A DNA stretch of 25,488 nucleotides from Polyrhizophydium stewartii (Eukaryota; Chytridiomycota; Chytridiomycetes; Rhizophydiales): contig JADGIZ010000109.1 of assembly GCA_027604665.1 (NCBI GenBank), positions 1-25,488 of the forward strand, read 5' to 3'. Below are positions 1 through 11,755 of the stretch, piece after piece. A program made the translations under genes and the position numbers. Position 1 is the first letter of the stretch; every line of letters begins with the position of its first letter. The notes beneath the pieces were generated by a model that saw only the letters and a program-made list of their open reading frames with translations, ran no database searches and was not told the DNA's origin.

Positions 1-359
1 ACCCCCCCCCCGCTCGATCCGCCGCCCAGGCCGCGCGCGCTCCGCGGGCAACTGGGGCGTGCTGGCCTTTGCCGCCGGCTCGCTGTGCTCATGGTGAGTG
101 CGGGCGCCGTCGCCGCAGCCCCCTCCCGACGCAGCTGCGACGAGCGGCGTGCTCACGCTCGCCCAGGGAGTTCTGTCGCTTCCAGCGCAGGGTCGTTGCC
201 CAGCAGATGCAGGCCATGACGGCCGCCCAGCTCAAGCGCGACGCCGGCGAGCAGGCGCAGCCGCCGCCGCCCCCGACGGCCGACGAGCAGAAGCGCCTCG
301 AAGCCGAGCTCGAGGAGGCCAAGCAGATCGAGGCCAACCGCCGGAAGCGCTGGTGGTGA
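1..359 (+). CDS. COX20: COX20, cytochrome c oxidase assembly factor (3' part, 5' end outside window)
   Basis: This is the C-terminal part of a COX20/FAM36A protein, the inner-membrane chaperone that handles newly made Cox2 during complex IV assembly. The frame reads NWGVLAFAAGSLCSW, then, after a 73-nt intron at 94-166 (GTGAGT...CCCAG), EFCRFQRRVVAQQMQAM. This matches the end of the second membrane segment and the conserved Cys-Arg-(Phe/Tyr)-Gln tail of the family. A charged, Pro-rich and Glu/Lys-rich tail ends at a TGA at 357-359. The poly-C tract at 2-11 followed by CAG at 27-29 looks like another 3' splice site, so the first visible exon probably starts near 30. The start codon and N-terminal half lie upstream of the window. 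The family call rests on a short but distinctive stretch. Confidence 0.8.
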   Translation, partial: PPPARSAAQAARAPRATGACWPLPPARCAHGECGRRRRSPLPTQLRRAACSRSPREFCRFQRRVVAQQMQAMTAAQLKRDAGEQAQPPPPPTADEQKRLEAELEEAKQIEANRRKRWW

Positions 360-517
360 CCTGCCTCTCCAACTATCTGCCTCGCCACTCCTCCCCCCCT
401 ACACGCGCACACTCAGCGGTACCGCCCGCACGTGCGGCCGCCCGAATGCACGCGCTGGCCAGAGCTTGCCCGCTGCGCCATCGGATCGCAGATCGCCGCG
501 TTCATTCGTTGCTCGGC
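360..517. other. Convergent intergenic spacer COX20 / SF3A3
   Basis: 158 bp between two stop codons that face each other. No canonical AATAAA is visible on either strand, and the two 3' UTRs probably overlap. Confidence 0.5.
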
Positions 518-2636
518 TCAGAGCAGGCCCTGGCGCCGGAGATCCTCAAAGGTCTTCTTGTTGTACACGTTGCCGCTGTCGTCCTCGAATTCCTCGACCA
601 CCTCCGGGTTGATCGCCGCTTGCTTGGCAGACTGCTTGATCTTTTCGGCCACTGCGTGCAAAGGCGTCAGCATCAGTCACAGGCTGCTCTGCGACCCAGC
701 GCCTCGAAACTTACGGGCAAGCGCGTCGTTGATGAGCGTCACATCTTGGAAGTCCTTGGTGTTGGGGATGCCCAGCGCACGCATGCCCTGCATGTGCCGC
801 CACTCTTGGAAGTGGTTCTGGAACGCCTTGCGGCCCATGTACACTTCGTTGCCGCAGATCTCGCACGGATACTTGATGCCCAGCCCGTGCAGCTTGTACA
901 GCCAGTACGGGATCGGCTTTCCGTCCCAGTCGAGCGGCAGGTTGAGTGGGTTGTAAATGCGCCCCTCATCATCCTCTTCTTCAGAGACAACCTCGACCTC
1001 TTCCTCGTCCTTCTCCGCCATCTGCATCGCCGCCAGAGCCAGCGCGTCAGCTACCAGCGCCTTTTCTGATGAAAACAACGCCTTGGACAGCCGCGACGCA
1101 CCCGCTCGCGGTCAGTCAGCGCCTGCTTGCGCTCAGAGTGCATCTTGGTGTCCTCGCGCTCGCTGGACAGCTGCTTGACGTACTTGAGAATCAGCGTCTC
1201 GGCAAGCGCCGTCGGCCTGCACTTCTCGTGGTCCTGGCGCGCCTTGATTCTCATGACCTCATCCGTGTCCCGCACCGCGTCGAGCACGACGCCCTTTTCT
1301 GCGAGCGCCGCAGCGGCCTTGATGTGCTTCTTGCCCGTCTTGTGCGACTCAAAGACTGTCTTCTTGGCAAACGTCTTGTCGCCTGAATCGTGTAGAAAGA
1401 ACCGTCAGCAGGCGCATTGCCTTTGGTGGCACAACCAAAGGCACATCTCACATGCGAGACAATAGAGCTGCGCGCTCTCGTTCCCGTCTTCGTTCTCGCC
1501 TGCCTCTGGAATCACAAACGGCCAGCCGTCGACGCTGTCCTCGGCCCAGTCCTTCTCAAATGCAAGGATCGCCGAGCGGCGAAGCTCCTCAAAGTTAAAC
1601 AGCGGCTTGGCTCGCTTAAAGAACGACTCAAAGTACTTGCGCATGGTCTCGAGATACCTGAATCGCAGCTATGCGCGTCAGATGGCGTGGCGGCCGCAGC
1701 AGCAATAGCGTCGCACCACGCACTCGAGATACGCAGGCGACCTCCTCGTCTCCATCGGGACGGCCGAGAAGCGGTCAAACTCGGCGAGATATGCCAAATA
1801 CGGCATCTTCTTGACATTCTTGAGGTTGATATAAGCATTGAACGAATCATGCAAATCAAAGTATCGACCAAAACCCTCCTCGCCGGTAAAGTCGTTCTCC
1901 AGTTCTGCATGGGGATCGTCAGCCTTCGACACAAGAATGCGGCTCACTTCGTGCGTGTGCGCTCGCGCGAAACTTACCCATAACCTCAACCTCAGGGTCT
2001 TTGGCGAGTGAAGCCGTATCCAGCGGCCGGACAGCCTCGTTGGGCATGCGCCGGTGGTACTCCTTGATGCGTCGGAGACGCTCGTAGAACTCGGAAAAGT
2101 CGGATGTTGCCGTCGCCAGCTCGATCTCGCGCTGACGGGACCTGCGTCGGGCGGTCAGTGCGAGAAGAAGCAGATTAAGAATGTGCTCGGGTGCCGAATG
2201 AGCACCCGCGGCACCCGCAACTTGCCCGTCTTCGTCGCGATACATGTCCAGGAGATACTGGCTCTTGCCCGCCATTTGGTCTGGAGCCGGTTGGACGCAG
2301 CAAAGGCATGGGGCAGCGCCGTGCCGCGCCGGGTCGGGCGGGCGAGCCGGCGTCAGCGCTAGTGAAGCGAGGCATAGCGAACGAGGGCTAGGCGCGGCGC
2401 GCTCACCGAGGAAGTCGGCGACACGGCGCTCGACGAGCACACGCTCCTTGTGCTGGTGCCGGAACAGAGCAGAGCACACATCAAGTCAGCGCCGCCTGCG
2501 TCGGCCACGCGCACGCCGCCTCCGTGCAGCCGCCCGGGCTTGCCAGTTTGGGCTGCGACATCAGCTGCTGGACGGCAGCTTGCTCGAGCTGCTCGAGCTC
2601 CTCGTGCGTGTGCCGCGCTAGCTCGAGGAGATCCAT
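518..2636 (-). CDS. SF3A3: Splicing factor 3A subunit 3 (SF3a60 / Prp9)
   Basis: Subunit of the SF3a complex of the U2 snRNP, needed for prespliceosome formation in the nucleus. Nine exons on the minus strand: 2636-2544, 2452-2407, 2280-2222, 2131-1978, 1904-1724, 1657-1452, 1382-1102, 1021-715 and 651-518. They give 486 residues (human 501). The N-terminus [16 protein letters not shown] matches the start of the family. Further on come [40 protein letters not shown] and the highly conserved C-terminal block [20 protein letters not shown] with the CEICG...H zinc finger, ending in the signature EDLRRQGLL. An extra finger, CLAC...H...H (about residues 244-264), precedes this, as in yeast Prp9. 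The first intron (2453-2543) must use a GC donor. The gene diverges from FAL1 across 122 bp. Confidence 0.95.
2453..2543 (-). other. GC-AG intron 1 of SF3A3 (inferred)
   Basis: The coding frame ends at CTG followed by GCAAGC, and resumes after CCAG with [16 protein letters not shown] branch-like site lies near the 3' end. No GT donor gives a phase-compatible join to the conserved downstream sequence. Confidence 0.6.
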
Positions 2637-2758
2637 GCGGTGCCCGTGTGAGAGACTTTGCCGGCTGGCCTCGTCGCCGTCGTCACCTGCCCGGGTCCTC
2701 AGGTGCCTGCACTATGGACACCGAGCTGTATGTGATTTGCTTTTCTTTCCATTACACT
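2637..2758. promoter_or_regulatory. Divergent promoter region SF3A3 / FAL1
   Basis: 122 bp separate the two start codons, so both promoters and both 5' UTRs must fit here or overlap the genes. A pyrimidine-rich stretch (TTGCTTTTCTTTCC) lies just upstream of the FAL1 start. I recognise no TATA box or specific factor site. Confidence 0.5.
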
Positions 2759-4576
<1,818 letters not shown>

Positions 4577-4635
4577 TCGGACTCTGATACGAGCAGCCGC
4601 GGATGGCGGCCGCACGGCATGCAATAAAGAGCGGT
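4577..4635 (+). terminator. FAL1 3' end with AATAAA polyadenylation signal
   Basis: An AATAAA hexamer at 4623-4628 lies 47 nt after the FAL1 stop, inside the 59-bp gap to the convergent EAPP stop. Cleavage would fall within the EAPP coding region, so the two transcripts should overlap at their 3' ends. Confidence 0.55.
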
Positions 4636-5590
4636 TTACTCTGCTATCACGTTGAAAAAGTGATACACCTCCTCGTGATCAAACACGGCGATCTCGCAGT
4701 CGCAGGTGTCGCAGCGCACGGGATGGTACACATCCTGCGGCCGGTGTCCTGTTGCCCCATCGGCCGGATCTCCGATGGAGGATTTGGCCTTTCCCGCGCT
4801 TCGCCCGCGCTGCGGCTTCTTGGGCTGCACGCCGTAACGCAGAATCTCGTTGTGCACAACATGGCAGTTCTCGGCGAACATGGCTCGGAACTGCGTGCTG
4901 TAGAGCTCGTGCCTGCGAGTGCCGCCCTGGTCAGACACAAACCACAACAGCGCGCTGAAGCGCGATCAAGCTCACTGCTGGCAGTCGTAGCATACGGGCG
5001 TGAAGCACAGCGGGCAGCTCAGAACCGCATCGGTCTTGGTTTCTGCGTGCGACTGAAAGGATCAGCCTTGCGGCGATGCCGAGATCCACATCCGGATGCG
5101 CCCACCGTCATGCCGTCGGCTCATCCACTGCTCATCCAGGTCGTCCGCGTTCTCGTCTGCCGCAAGAAGCATCAGCGACCGTGCATTCGCATGCGGCCGC
5201 AGGCCTGCGACGCACCGTAAAGCTCGTCGGCCAGTTTGAGGTTCTGTGAAAGCCGCTCCTTGGCTGCGGCGGCGTCGGTCAGCGTCAGCGGGGCAAGGCG
5301 CTATGCAGAGCAGCCTTGGAAGGCGCACCATCGGAGCGCTGTCTCCTGCGCGCGGCGCCAGCGCCAGCGCCAGCAGCAGGCTCAGCAGTCGCATCCTCGA
5401 CGCCGTCCTCGTCGGTGGTGTATTCGTCGTCGCTCGAGCTGTCCTTGAGGCCAAGCTCGTCGTCGCTGTCGGAGTCCGCAAAGGCCTTATTGGCATCCCG
5501 ATACACTCCAGGCCGACTGGCGTCCGCAGCGTGTGCGGCACGCCGCGGACCGGCCTGCGCACGCGGCTCCTCGGGAGCTGCCGCCTGCAT
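4636..5590 (-). CDS. EAPP: E2F-associated phosphoprotein (EAPP) family protein
   Basis: Five exons on the minus strand (5590-5329, 5263-5216, 5156-5106, 5042-4976, 4912-4636) give 234 residues; human EAPP has 285. The N-terminal half is acidic and low-complexity (DSDSDDELGLKDSSSDDEYTTDED). The conserved C-terminal half has LADELYDENADDLDEQW, the Cys cluster CPLCFTPVCYDCQQH, then STQFRAMFAENC and VYHPVRCDTCDCEIAVFDHEEVYHFFNVIAE, which match the EAPP signature almost block for block. The paired CxxC groups suggest zinc binding. Human EAPP is a nuclear phosphoprotein linked to E2F-dependent transcription; the fungal role is unknown to me. The start at 5590 is the only in-frame ATG. The frame stays open upstream (GFEDHEQLSGSPNTP) without another ATG, so a missed first exon is possible. 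Confidence 0.88.
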
Positions 5591-5680
5591 CGGCGTGTTG
5601 GGCGAACCGGAAAGTTGCTCGTGATCCTCAAAGCCGTCTCGGCGGCGCCAGGCAGCCTTTGCCCCGCCAGAGAGCAGCCC
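5591..5680. promoter_or_regulatory. Divergent promoter region EAPP / GPI2
   Basis: Only 90 bp separate the two start codons. No recognised promoter element. The PIG-C start sits in a CCATGG palindrome (5679-5684), so an ATG is present on both strands there, but the minus-strand one is out of frame with EAPP. Confidence 0.4.
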
Positions 5681-6973
5681 ATGGAGCCTGTCTCGCCAGG
5701 GCCACTGCCCGAAGCAGCCTCACCCGTCGGCGGTGCGCCGGCTGCGGCGCTGGGGCAGCGGCCGCGATGGCGCAAGCTGCTGTACATCCGCCAGGACTAC
5801 CCAGACAACTATGTCGACAAGAGCTTCCTCAAGCTCATGAAGCGCAACGGTGCGGGGCGGCCTGGAGCGCACCTACGCAAGCTGCGCTGCACCATAGCAC
5901 ACCGCATCAGGCTGATACCACGCGCACGCGGCGTGCGGCGGCAGTCAATGTGCGCCAGCTCGACTACTGGGACGTTGTGTGCGAGACGTTCAGGGTCTCG
6001 CAGCAGCTCAGTGTGACGGTCATCTTCGTGGCGGCCTTCCTGCATCTGGACAGCGGCTCGGTGCCGTCGGTGACGGGCCTGATTGCCGGCAGCTGTGCGA
6101 TCAGCGCGTGTCTGTACGCCGTCTGGCTCTGGATGTGCAAGCGCGCGGTCGGGCTTGATGCGCCTCTGCTCGAGACCCAAGGCATGCTCGGATTCGGATC
6201 TGGCGACTGCCTCACCCAGCTGACTGACACTGCGTCCAGTGCCCAGGGCAATCACCAGCGCAGCGCTGTTCTTCACTATGCTGCTTGGGCTGACGCCGAT
6301 CCTCAAGAATCTCACCGAGAACATCAGCAGCGACTCGATCTGGTTTATGGCCATTGTGATGCTTCTCGCCAATTTGTTGTTCCACGACTACGGCTCTGGA
6401 AGCTCAACCCACACGCGGTGCGCGCACGCCGCCCATCCTGCACTTGCAGCAGGCGGCTTTCGCTGAAGCCATCTATTTTTGTTTTGTGCGCCGATCAGGT
6501 TTCCGGACTCGCTGTCAATCAACGCTGCCATGTTTTCGGCCGTGCTGCTCGCATCGCAGCTCGAGTCCAACAATGACGTCTTTGGGCTGATGCTGCTGGC
6601 GGTCCAGCTCTTTGCACTCTTTCCGATCCTGCGCAGGTCCATGCGGGTTCGTGCAGATCTCTCACTTTTGTCGCATGCGAGCGCAGTCCCGCCTGACACT
6701 CGCACACAAATAGGCATGGCATCACCCGTCTGTGTTCTGGGACGGCTTCTTTACCGTCGTCCTCGTCATCTTTGCGGTGGCGCTGCTGCTGCCCATCTCG
6801 CACGCCTCTGTTACGTTCTACACCGCCGCGATTGCATTTGTGACCTTCTTCTGCCCGTATATGCTGGTGTCCATCCAAAAGTACAAAAGGTGCGTCTCGT
6901 CTCGAATCGACGCAACAATGCTGCGCTTGTTGACACGGCTGGCACCCATGTGTGTCGCTGCCTGCCGGAATGG

Positions 6974-7007
<34 letters not shown>

Positions 7008-7113
7008 ATTGTTTGGTCTGGCCAACAATCGTGCCGCACTCGCGCTCACCTCCCCCCCTACCGCTGCCAGCGAAATCCGCGGCCCTTGGGACGAGGCTGT
7101 CATCGGGCACTAA
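5681..7113 (+). CDS. GPI2: GPI-GlcNAc transferase subunit PIG-C / Gpi2
   Basis: Multi-pass ER membrane subunit of the enzyme that transfers GlcNAc to phosphatidylinositol, the first step of GPI anchor synthesis. Six exons (5681-5849, 5945-6181, 6240-6417, 6499-6646, 6714-6889, 7071-7113) give 316 residues (human 297). Family hallmarks: WRKLLYIRQDYPDNYVDKSFL near the N-terminus, the DYWDVV block, LLGLTPILKNLTENISSDSIW (compare human GFSPVLKTLTES), LSINAAMFSAVLLASQL, and the C-terminal SEIRGPWDEA. About seven or eight hydrophobic segments are visible. Intron 2 (6182-6239) needs a GC donor. Intron 5 (6890-7070) holds an (AC)15 microsatellite. The stop lies only 30 bp before the next start on the same strand. 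Confidence 0.93.
6182..6239 (+). other. GC-AG intron 2 of GPI2 (inferred)
   Basis: Donor CAAG|GCATGC, branch-like CTGAC near 6221 and acceptor TCCAG join LLETQ to VPRAITSAALFF in phase. No GT donor near the end of the conserved exon gives the right frame. Confidence 0.6.
6976..7005 (+). repeat. (AC)15 dinucleotide microsatellite
   Basis: Fifteen perfect AC units inside intron 5 of GPI2, the only long dinucleotide run in the window. Confidence 0.95.
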
Positions 7114-7143
7114 AACCAATCTTCCCAATACTCTGCAGCGCAA

Positions 7144-9677
7144 ATGGCAAACATCTCGCTGATCATCACCTCGGTGCTGTTCGGCATCCTTGTCATCATC
7201 GGCGCCTTGTACTTTGTCGTCTACTTCCAGAGCCCGAGCGACAAGTGGGTCGCCTGGTTCCCCAAAGTCGTTGTGGTGCGTGACCCTCGGCGCTGCTCAG
7301 CGCGGCCACTTGACAACCTGTTGTCCCCCCGTCGCGACGCCGGCATCCATGTCCATCCCATCGCGCCGGAGCCAGTTCCTGCTCAGCGAGTTGCGGACCG
7401 CTCGTCCCGGCGATGTGACGCCGAGCACTCGCACGAGCTGCCACACGCACATCTGCCTGTGTGGCGGCTGCGACCGGCGCTACCCGCACCTGCGCTTGCG
7501 CCGCCGGCGCGGCCGCCAGCGACAGCGACGATTGTTTGGCAGATGCGACAACATGCCGCGCTCGATCAAGTCGGCGCTCGACGCGTGCCTGAGAGCCTCC
7601 GCTGACTCCCGCGCCAACCCTGTACAGATACTGTCTCTGTCGCTTGCCGCATGGAACGTCTACTTGCTGCCCCTCGACGTTGCAAATCAGGGTGGAAGCA
7701 AAGGAAATGCCACGGGCGGCATTCCGATCCCGCTGCTCACGCTGGCCTTCTACGCAACATCCATCATCATTGTCTTGATCGTCATGCCCTTCACTGTCTT
7801 CTACTACGAGGGCGAAGACAACAAGGACGACGATGACGGCACAAGCAGGTGAGGCGTCGGCTGGGAGCCTCCAAGAATCCTCGGGCTTCTGCCTGCTGGG
7901 CTGTCGAGGCAGCCTTAGCAGAATCTAAATGCACGTCGATTTGTCTGACACCGCCGCGCGGCTGGCGGGCCTGGGCGCCGCGCGCCAGATCTGCGTCCGG
8001 CCAGCTTGCCTATGCAATCAAGTGGATCATCCCGACTCTCATTGTCGCCGCTGGCACGGTCGCAGGAATGTACCTCGGCGGCCTCGGATACGCCGAGGTT
8101 TCGACCACGTATCTGCAATCGCCGTTTTTCGACACGACCCAGCTCGAGATCGACTCGCTGGCGGGCTACTATACATTCGAGTTCTACTGCAACACATCGG
8201 CCGTGGGCACTATCATCACGCTCACGCCGCGCTCGCCGCTGACCATCAACGCCACGGCGCCGACCTTTGTGGTGAACCCCGTGGGCACCACAGGCTCACC
8301 GGGCTATGGCTGCTCTGGAAGGACATCGGTGTGGAGCCTGGGTCCGCTTGGTTCCGAGCGTCGGTGTTGCGCTGACCGCGGTGATCACCGGCGAAACAGA
8401 TGTGCTGCAAGATCCAGGCAGTCAACGAGATCGTCGTTTCCATTGGTGTCTTCATCATCGCCGTGATCACGCTACTCGGTTGGGTCATCTTTGCCGTCTT
8501 TGGCGGCGTCGGCATGGTCTCGCTTCCGTACGACATGCTGCAGGAGTTCCAGCACCGACCGAAGCCCATCACAGCGGCTGAGTGCGTCCTGCGCTGCAAG
8601 ACTTGGCACATGTTGATTGCTGGATCGCTTCGCTAATGTGAGCGTGCAGATATGCCGAGCGCAAGACCAAGATCGGCCAGCAGGCGCAGATTCTCATGGA
8701 AGTTTGCAAGACGCTGTCCACCGAGCTCAAAGAGGCTGCGCGCGGCAACAGCTTCAACCGCCGCTACCGCACCATCAAAAACCGCGAGCGCCAGTTCCGC
8801 AAAGACGTCATTATTCTCGACTACCACTACCGCAAGCTTGAAGACTCGTATCGCTATCAGGGCGGCAATATTCTGCTGCAGTACGCCAAGTTTGGGTTTG
8901 CGTGTCTTTCGTGAGTTGCCGCCCCCATAGTCTCCAAAGCACCTGGGAATGATCGCAAAGAATGCCGCAGTTGACAAGAGCGATATCCGTCGGCCGGTAT
9001 TCAAGCATCATCTTGACTCTGCTCTGGATTGTGCACACTGGCCTCTACGTAATCCCCGTACTGCTGCAGCAGCGCGGCCAGGCCATCAACCCCATCACGC
9101 CCTTCCTCAACGACATGCTCAACATGACGCAAGACGTGCCCATTGTCGGCATCGTGCTGTACTCGATCTTCTCGTTCTACCTGCTCTTCTGCGTGCTAAA
9201 GGGCAACGCCAAGCTCGGCATGCGTCTGGTCTTCTTCACCATCCATCCACTCGCGTGAGAGCCGCACTGCGATGCAGCACAGAGAAAAGCAACGTGCTCC
9301 GCCTGACACACTCGCCACGAAGCGTTGGAGAGACACTCATGAGCTCGCTCGTGTTCAACGCAGGAATCATTCTGCTGTGCTCGCTGCCGCTCGCGCAGTT
9401 CTGCAACATTGCCTTTGCCGACTACGCAAAGTACACGTCCAATCAATGTGAGTGCGCGCCGAGTAACGCAAGAGCGTCCCATCCAGAGTGGCATGCGATG
9501 CTGACGCTATGGCTGTCAGCTATCTTTGGCGTGTCTATTTCGACGCTCAAGGGAATCTCATTTGGATACGATGCATGTGTATACGTGATGCTGTTCTTTG
9601 CGGCCGCCACGTTCTTCTACAACCTGTACAACCCGTACAAGAAGCAGAAGGAGAACCAGCTCAAGTTCAACTGGTAA
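7144..9677 (+). CDS. LIMR-family (LMBR1-domain) multi-pass membrane protein
   Basis: Eight exons (7144-7275, 7628-7848, 7989-8328, 8400-8581, 8650-8910, 9006-9254, 9323-9447, 9520-9677) give 555 residues. The layout follows the LMBR1/LIMR family: an N-terminal hydrophobic helix, LSLSLAAWNVYLLPLDVAN (compare LSIAAISVLMLPADVAN of plant members), FTVFYYEGED, a luminal loop with an NAT sequon, FGGVGMVSLPYDML, a long charged cytoplasmic segment (about 245-330) and five further membrane segments. These include RLVFFTIHPLAVGETLMSSLVFNAGIILLCS, very close to the plant and Dictyostelium blocks. It looks closer to that subgroup than to animal LMBD1, a lysosomal cobalamin exporter. Substrate and location are unknown. 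Intron 1 is unusually long (352 nt). Introns 5 and 6 appear to end in AAG rather than CAG. Confidence 0.9.
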
Positions 9678-9924
9678 CCGTGCGGCGCAAAGTTGCATGC
9701 CGCACCCGCGCGGTTCGCCATTTGGAGAGACTTGGAATGATTCTCGTATCCACCAAGCAGTGCCTCCCTTGCGAGCTTTTCTTGCCGTGGGACTGCATGA
9801 CAGACATCGCTTGCCGCCAGTCGCAGCGCGTGTAGCCCCACTGGCATGCACATTCATTTGGCAGTGTAGCTGGTGCAGCTTAGAGGAAGGAGCTGCACCG
9901 AAAGCGAGTTGCACCAAAGCAGGC
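9678..9924. other. Convergent spacer LIMR gene / PSMA7
   Basis: 247 bp between facing stop codons. No gene, repeat or AATAAA was recognised on either strand. Confidence 0.5.
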
Positions 9925-11329
9925 TCACGACGACGACGAGCCGGCCGAGGCCGACGGTCCCTTCTTTGCCTTTTTCTCAGCCTGCGCGAGGAGAAGCACA
10001 GGTTAGACGCAGTCCCGCACCTTGGAGCAGCACCGAACAGCCAGCCCACCTCAGCTGCGTTCTCGGCCTCGATGATCTTTGTGACAGCCTCAATTTCCTC
10101 AGCGTCCAGATGCTGATTGCCAGCGCGTCAGCTTTGGTGAGCATACAGCACGCGCAAGCGGCGCGGTTGGGCACACCTTGAGAAGAGCGTCCTCGCCCAT
10201 GACGGCAATCTCGATGTTCTTGGCACCTGTTTGCACAACCTGGTCGCGAAAACATCAGCCGCCGAAAGGCCGATCGCCTGCGAAACGCGGACATCTGCCG
10301 CACCTCGAGAAGCGACTTGATAGCAAGCTTGATGGTCTCATCCCGCGTCATGTCCTCCTTGTAGTTCTTCTCGAGAAACTCGCGGACCGTCTTTGAGCTG
10401 CGGCCGATCGCGTTGGCCTTCCACGCAGAGTAGACGCCCGACGGGTCGGTCTGGAACAGCTTCGGCACGCGATCGGCGTCGAAGCCCATGATCAGAGTCG
10501 AGATGCCGAACGGACGAACACCACCGCTCTGAGTGTATTTCTGAGCGTGCGGCGAGGTCAGCGTCCAGCGTGAGGCGCAGACACACGAAGTCGCAACCGG
10601 ACGAGGCAGACGCACCTGCTGGATCGTGGCAATGTGCCGCGTAATGTACTCGACCGAGACCGCGTCCTCAACCGTCAGGCGGTGGCTCTGGCACTCGATG
10701 CGGGCCTTGTCGATCAGCACGCGTGCGTCGGCCGTGAGACCTGCCGCGGCCATGCAGATGTGGTCGTCCAGCACGGCGATCTTGCGAATCGTGCGGGGGT
10801 CCTGCAGTTTGAGCACCGACTTCTTCTCGACTCCAAGGACGACCACGTCCTTGCCGCGCACGCCGACCTGCAGGCGAGGCGCCCAGCGGTCGGAAACAGT
10901 GCGTTGCGCGGCATAACCAGCGCGCGAGGGCGTGCAGGCAAGTGTCAGCCTGCCGGCGTGTGCAGCGTCCGAGCCCGCATGCCTCGGTCTCCTCGGCTTG
11001 CCGCGCGAGATCGCGGCCGCCATCACAGAGCCAGGGTGCGGACGAGGGCGGCTTCGCGCGGCGCGGCACGGCACGACGAGGCGGCGACTGCTGGGCTGCA
11101 ACGCACCGCGCAGGTACCCTTTCGGACGGCCTCGAGGGCCTGCGTCGGGCCGAGTGCGCACGCAGGCCGTGGCGTACAGCGAGACGAGCGTGCGCCGGCC
11201 GAGAGGCCAGGGTGTCAGCGAGCGGCTTGGGCAGGCGTGCGCTGGCCTTGACCAGCCGCAACGCACGTATTCGACTTGGAAGAGGTGGCCGTCGGGCGAG
11301 AAGACGGTCAGGGCACGGTCGTAAGACAT
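9925..11329 (-). CDS. PRE6: 20S proteasome subunit alpha-4 (PSMA7 / Pre6)
   Basis: Alpha-ring subunit of the 20S proteasome, structural and part of the substrate gate. Seven exons on the minus strand (11329-11267, 11139-11107, 10867-10616, 10540-10304, 10239-10177, 10112-10050, 9981-9925) give 255 residues (human 248). The N-terminus [21 protein letters not shown] is diagnostic of PSMA7. It continues as [83 protein letters not shown] and [19 protein letters not shown]. The tail ends in a Lys-rich segment and a serine run. Exon 2 is a 33-nt microexon that is easy to miss because the frame stays open through both flanking introns. A branch-like CTGAC and a CAG just upstream of the ATG suggest a 5' UTR intron. 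Confidence 0.96.
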
Positions 11330-11755
11330 GATTCTGCAGGCGCGATGCAGGCGTCAGCGTCGCTGCGCCGCGCCGAGTGCGACGGAAACGACGCCTGCCT
11401 GTCGTCGAGGGAACCAGCAGAAATCGTCATCGTGTCAGATCCTGAGCAGCGGTTCACCATGCGCCGGCGTCTCGGACGGCGCCAACACAGGCTCGGGCAG
11501 TGTCGCAGGGCAGCGGCCTCCAGCCTTCGTGGTCCGCGGACGTGCCCGTATGCCTAGCAGCCTGGATTCAGGCCACCAAACCCACAAATCTTGGCGCGAT
11601 CGAGTCTCGGGCGTCAGATCCAGAGGACGGTGATGCACGCCGTCGCCGATGTGCAAGAGTGCGCTATGCGTCGCTGAAGATCGGCGTCCCTTCCGCACGT
11701 TGTGGCGCTGGGCGGGCCAAGGGCTCTGTGTCGTGCGAATATTCAACTTGCCGTC
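11330..11755. promoter_or_regulatory. Divergent intergenic region PSMA7 / PMT2
   Basis: 426 bp between two start codons, the largest gene-free stretch in the window. On the minus strand a CTGAC followed by CTGCAG lies within about 25 nt of the PSMA7 ATG and resembles a 3' splice site, suggesting a 5' UTR intron. I looked for the fungal proteasome element (GGTGGCAAA) and did not find it on either strand. Open frames crossing the region show no recognisable protein. Confidence 0.5.

Noticed and set aside
5591..5682. EAPP starting at the minus-strand ATG in CCATGG (5682)
   Set aside because: It is out of frame with the EAPP exon, and no usable donor lies between, so 5590 is kept.
6976..7005. 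AC repeat as part of a coding sequence (His-Thr or Cys-Val repeats in open frames)
   Set aside because: It falls inside GPI2 intron 5; the flanking exons join cleanly to the conserved GPWDEA end without it.
9977..11329. A single uninterrupted 450-residue proteasome-like protein
   Set aside because: The frame is open through introns, but the inserted segments do not match any alpha subunit, and splicing restores the 255-residue family length including the microexon.
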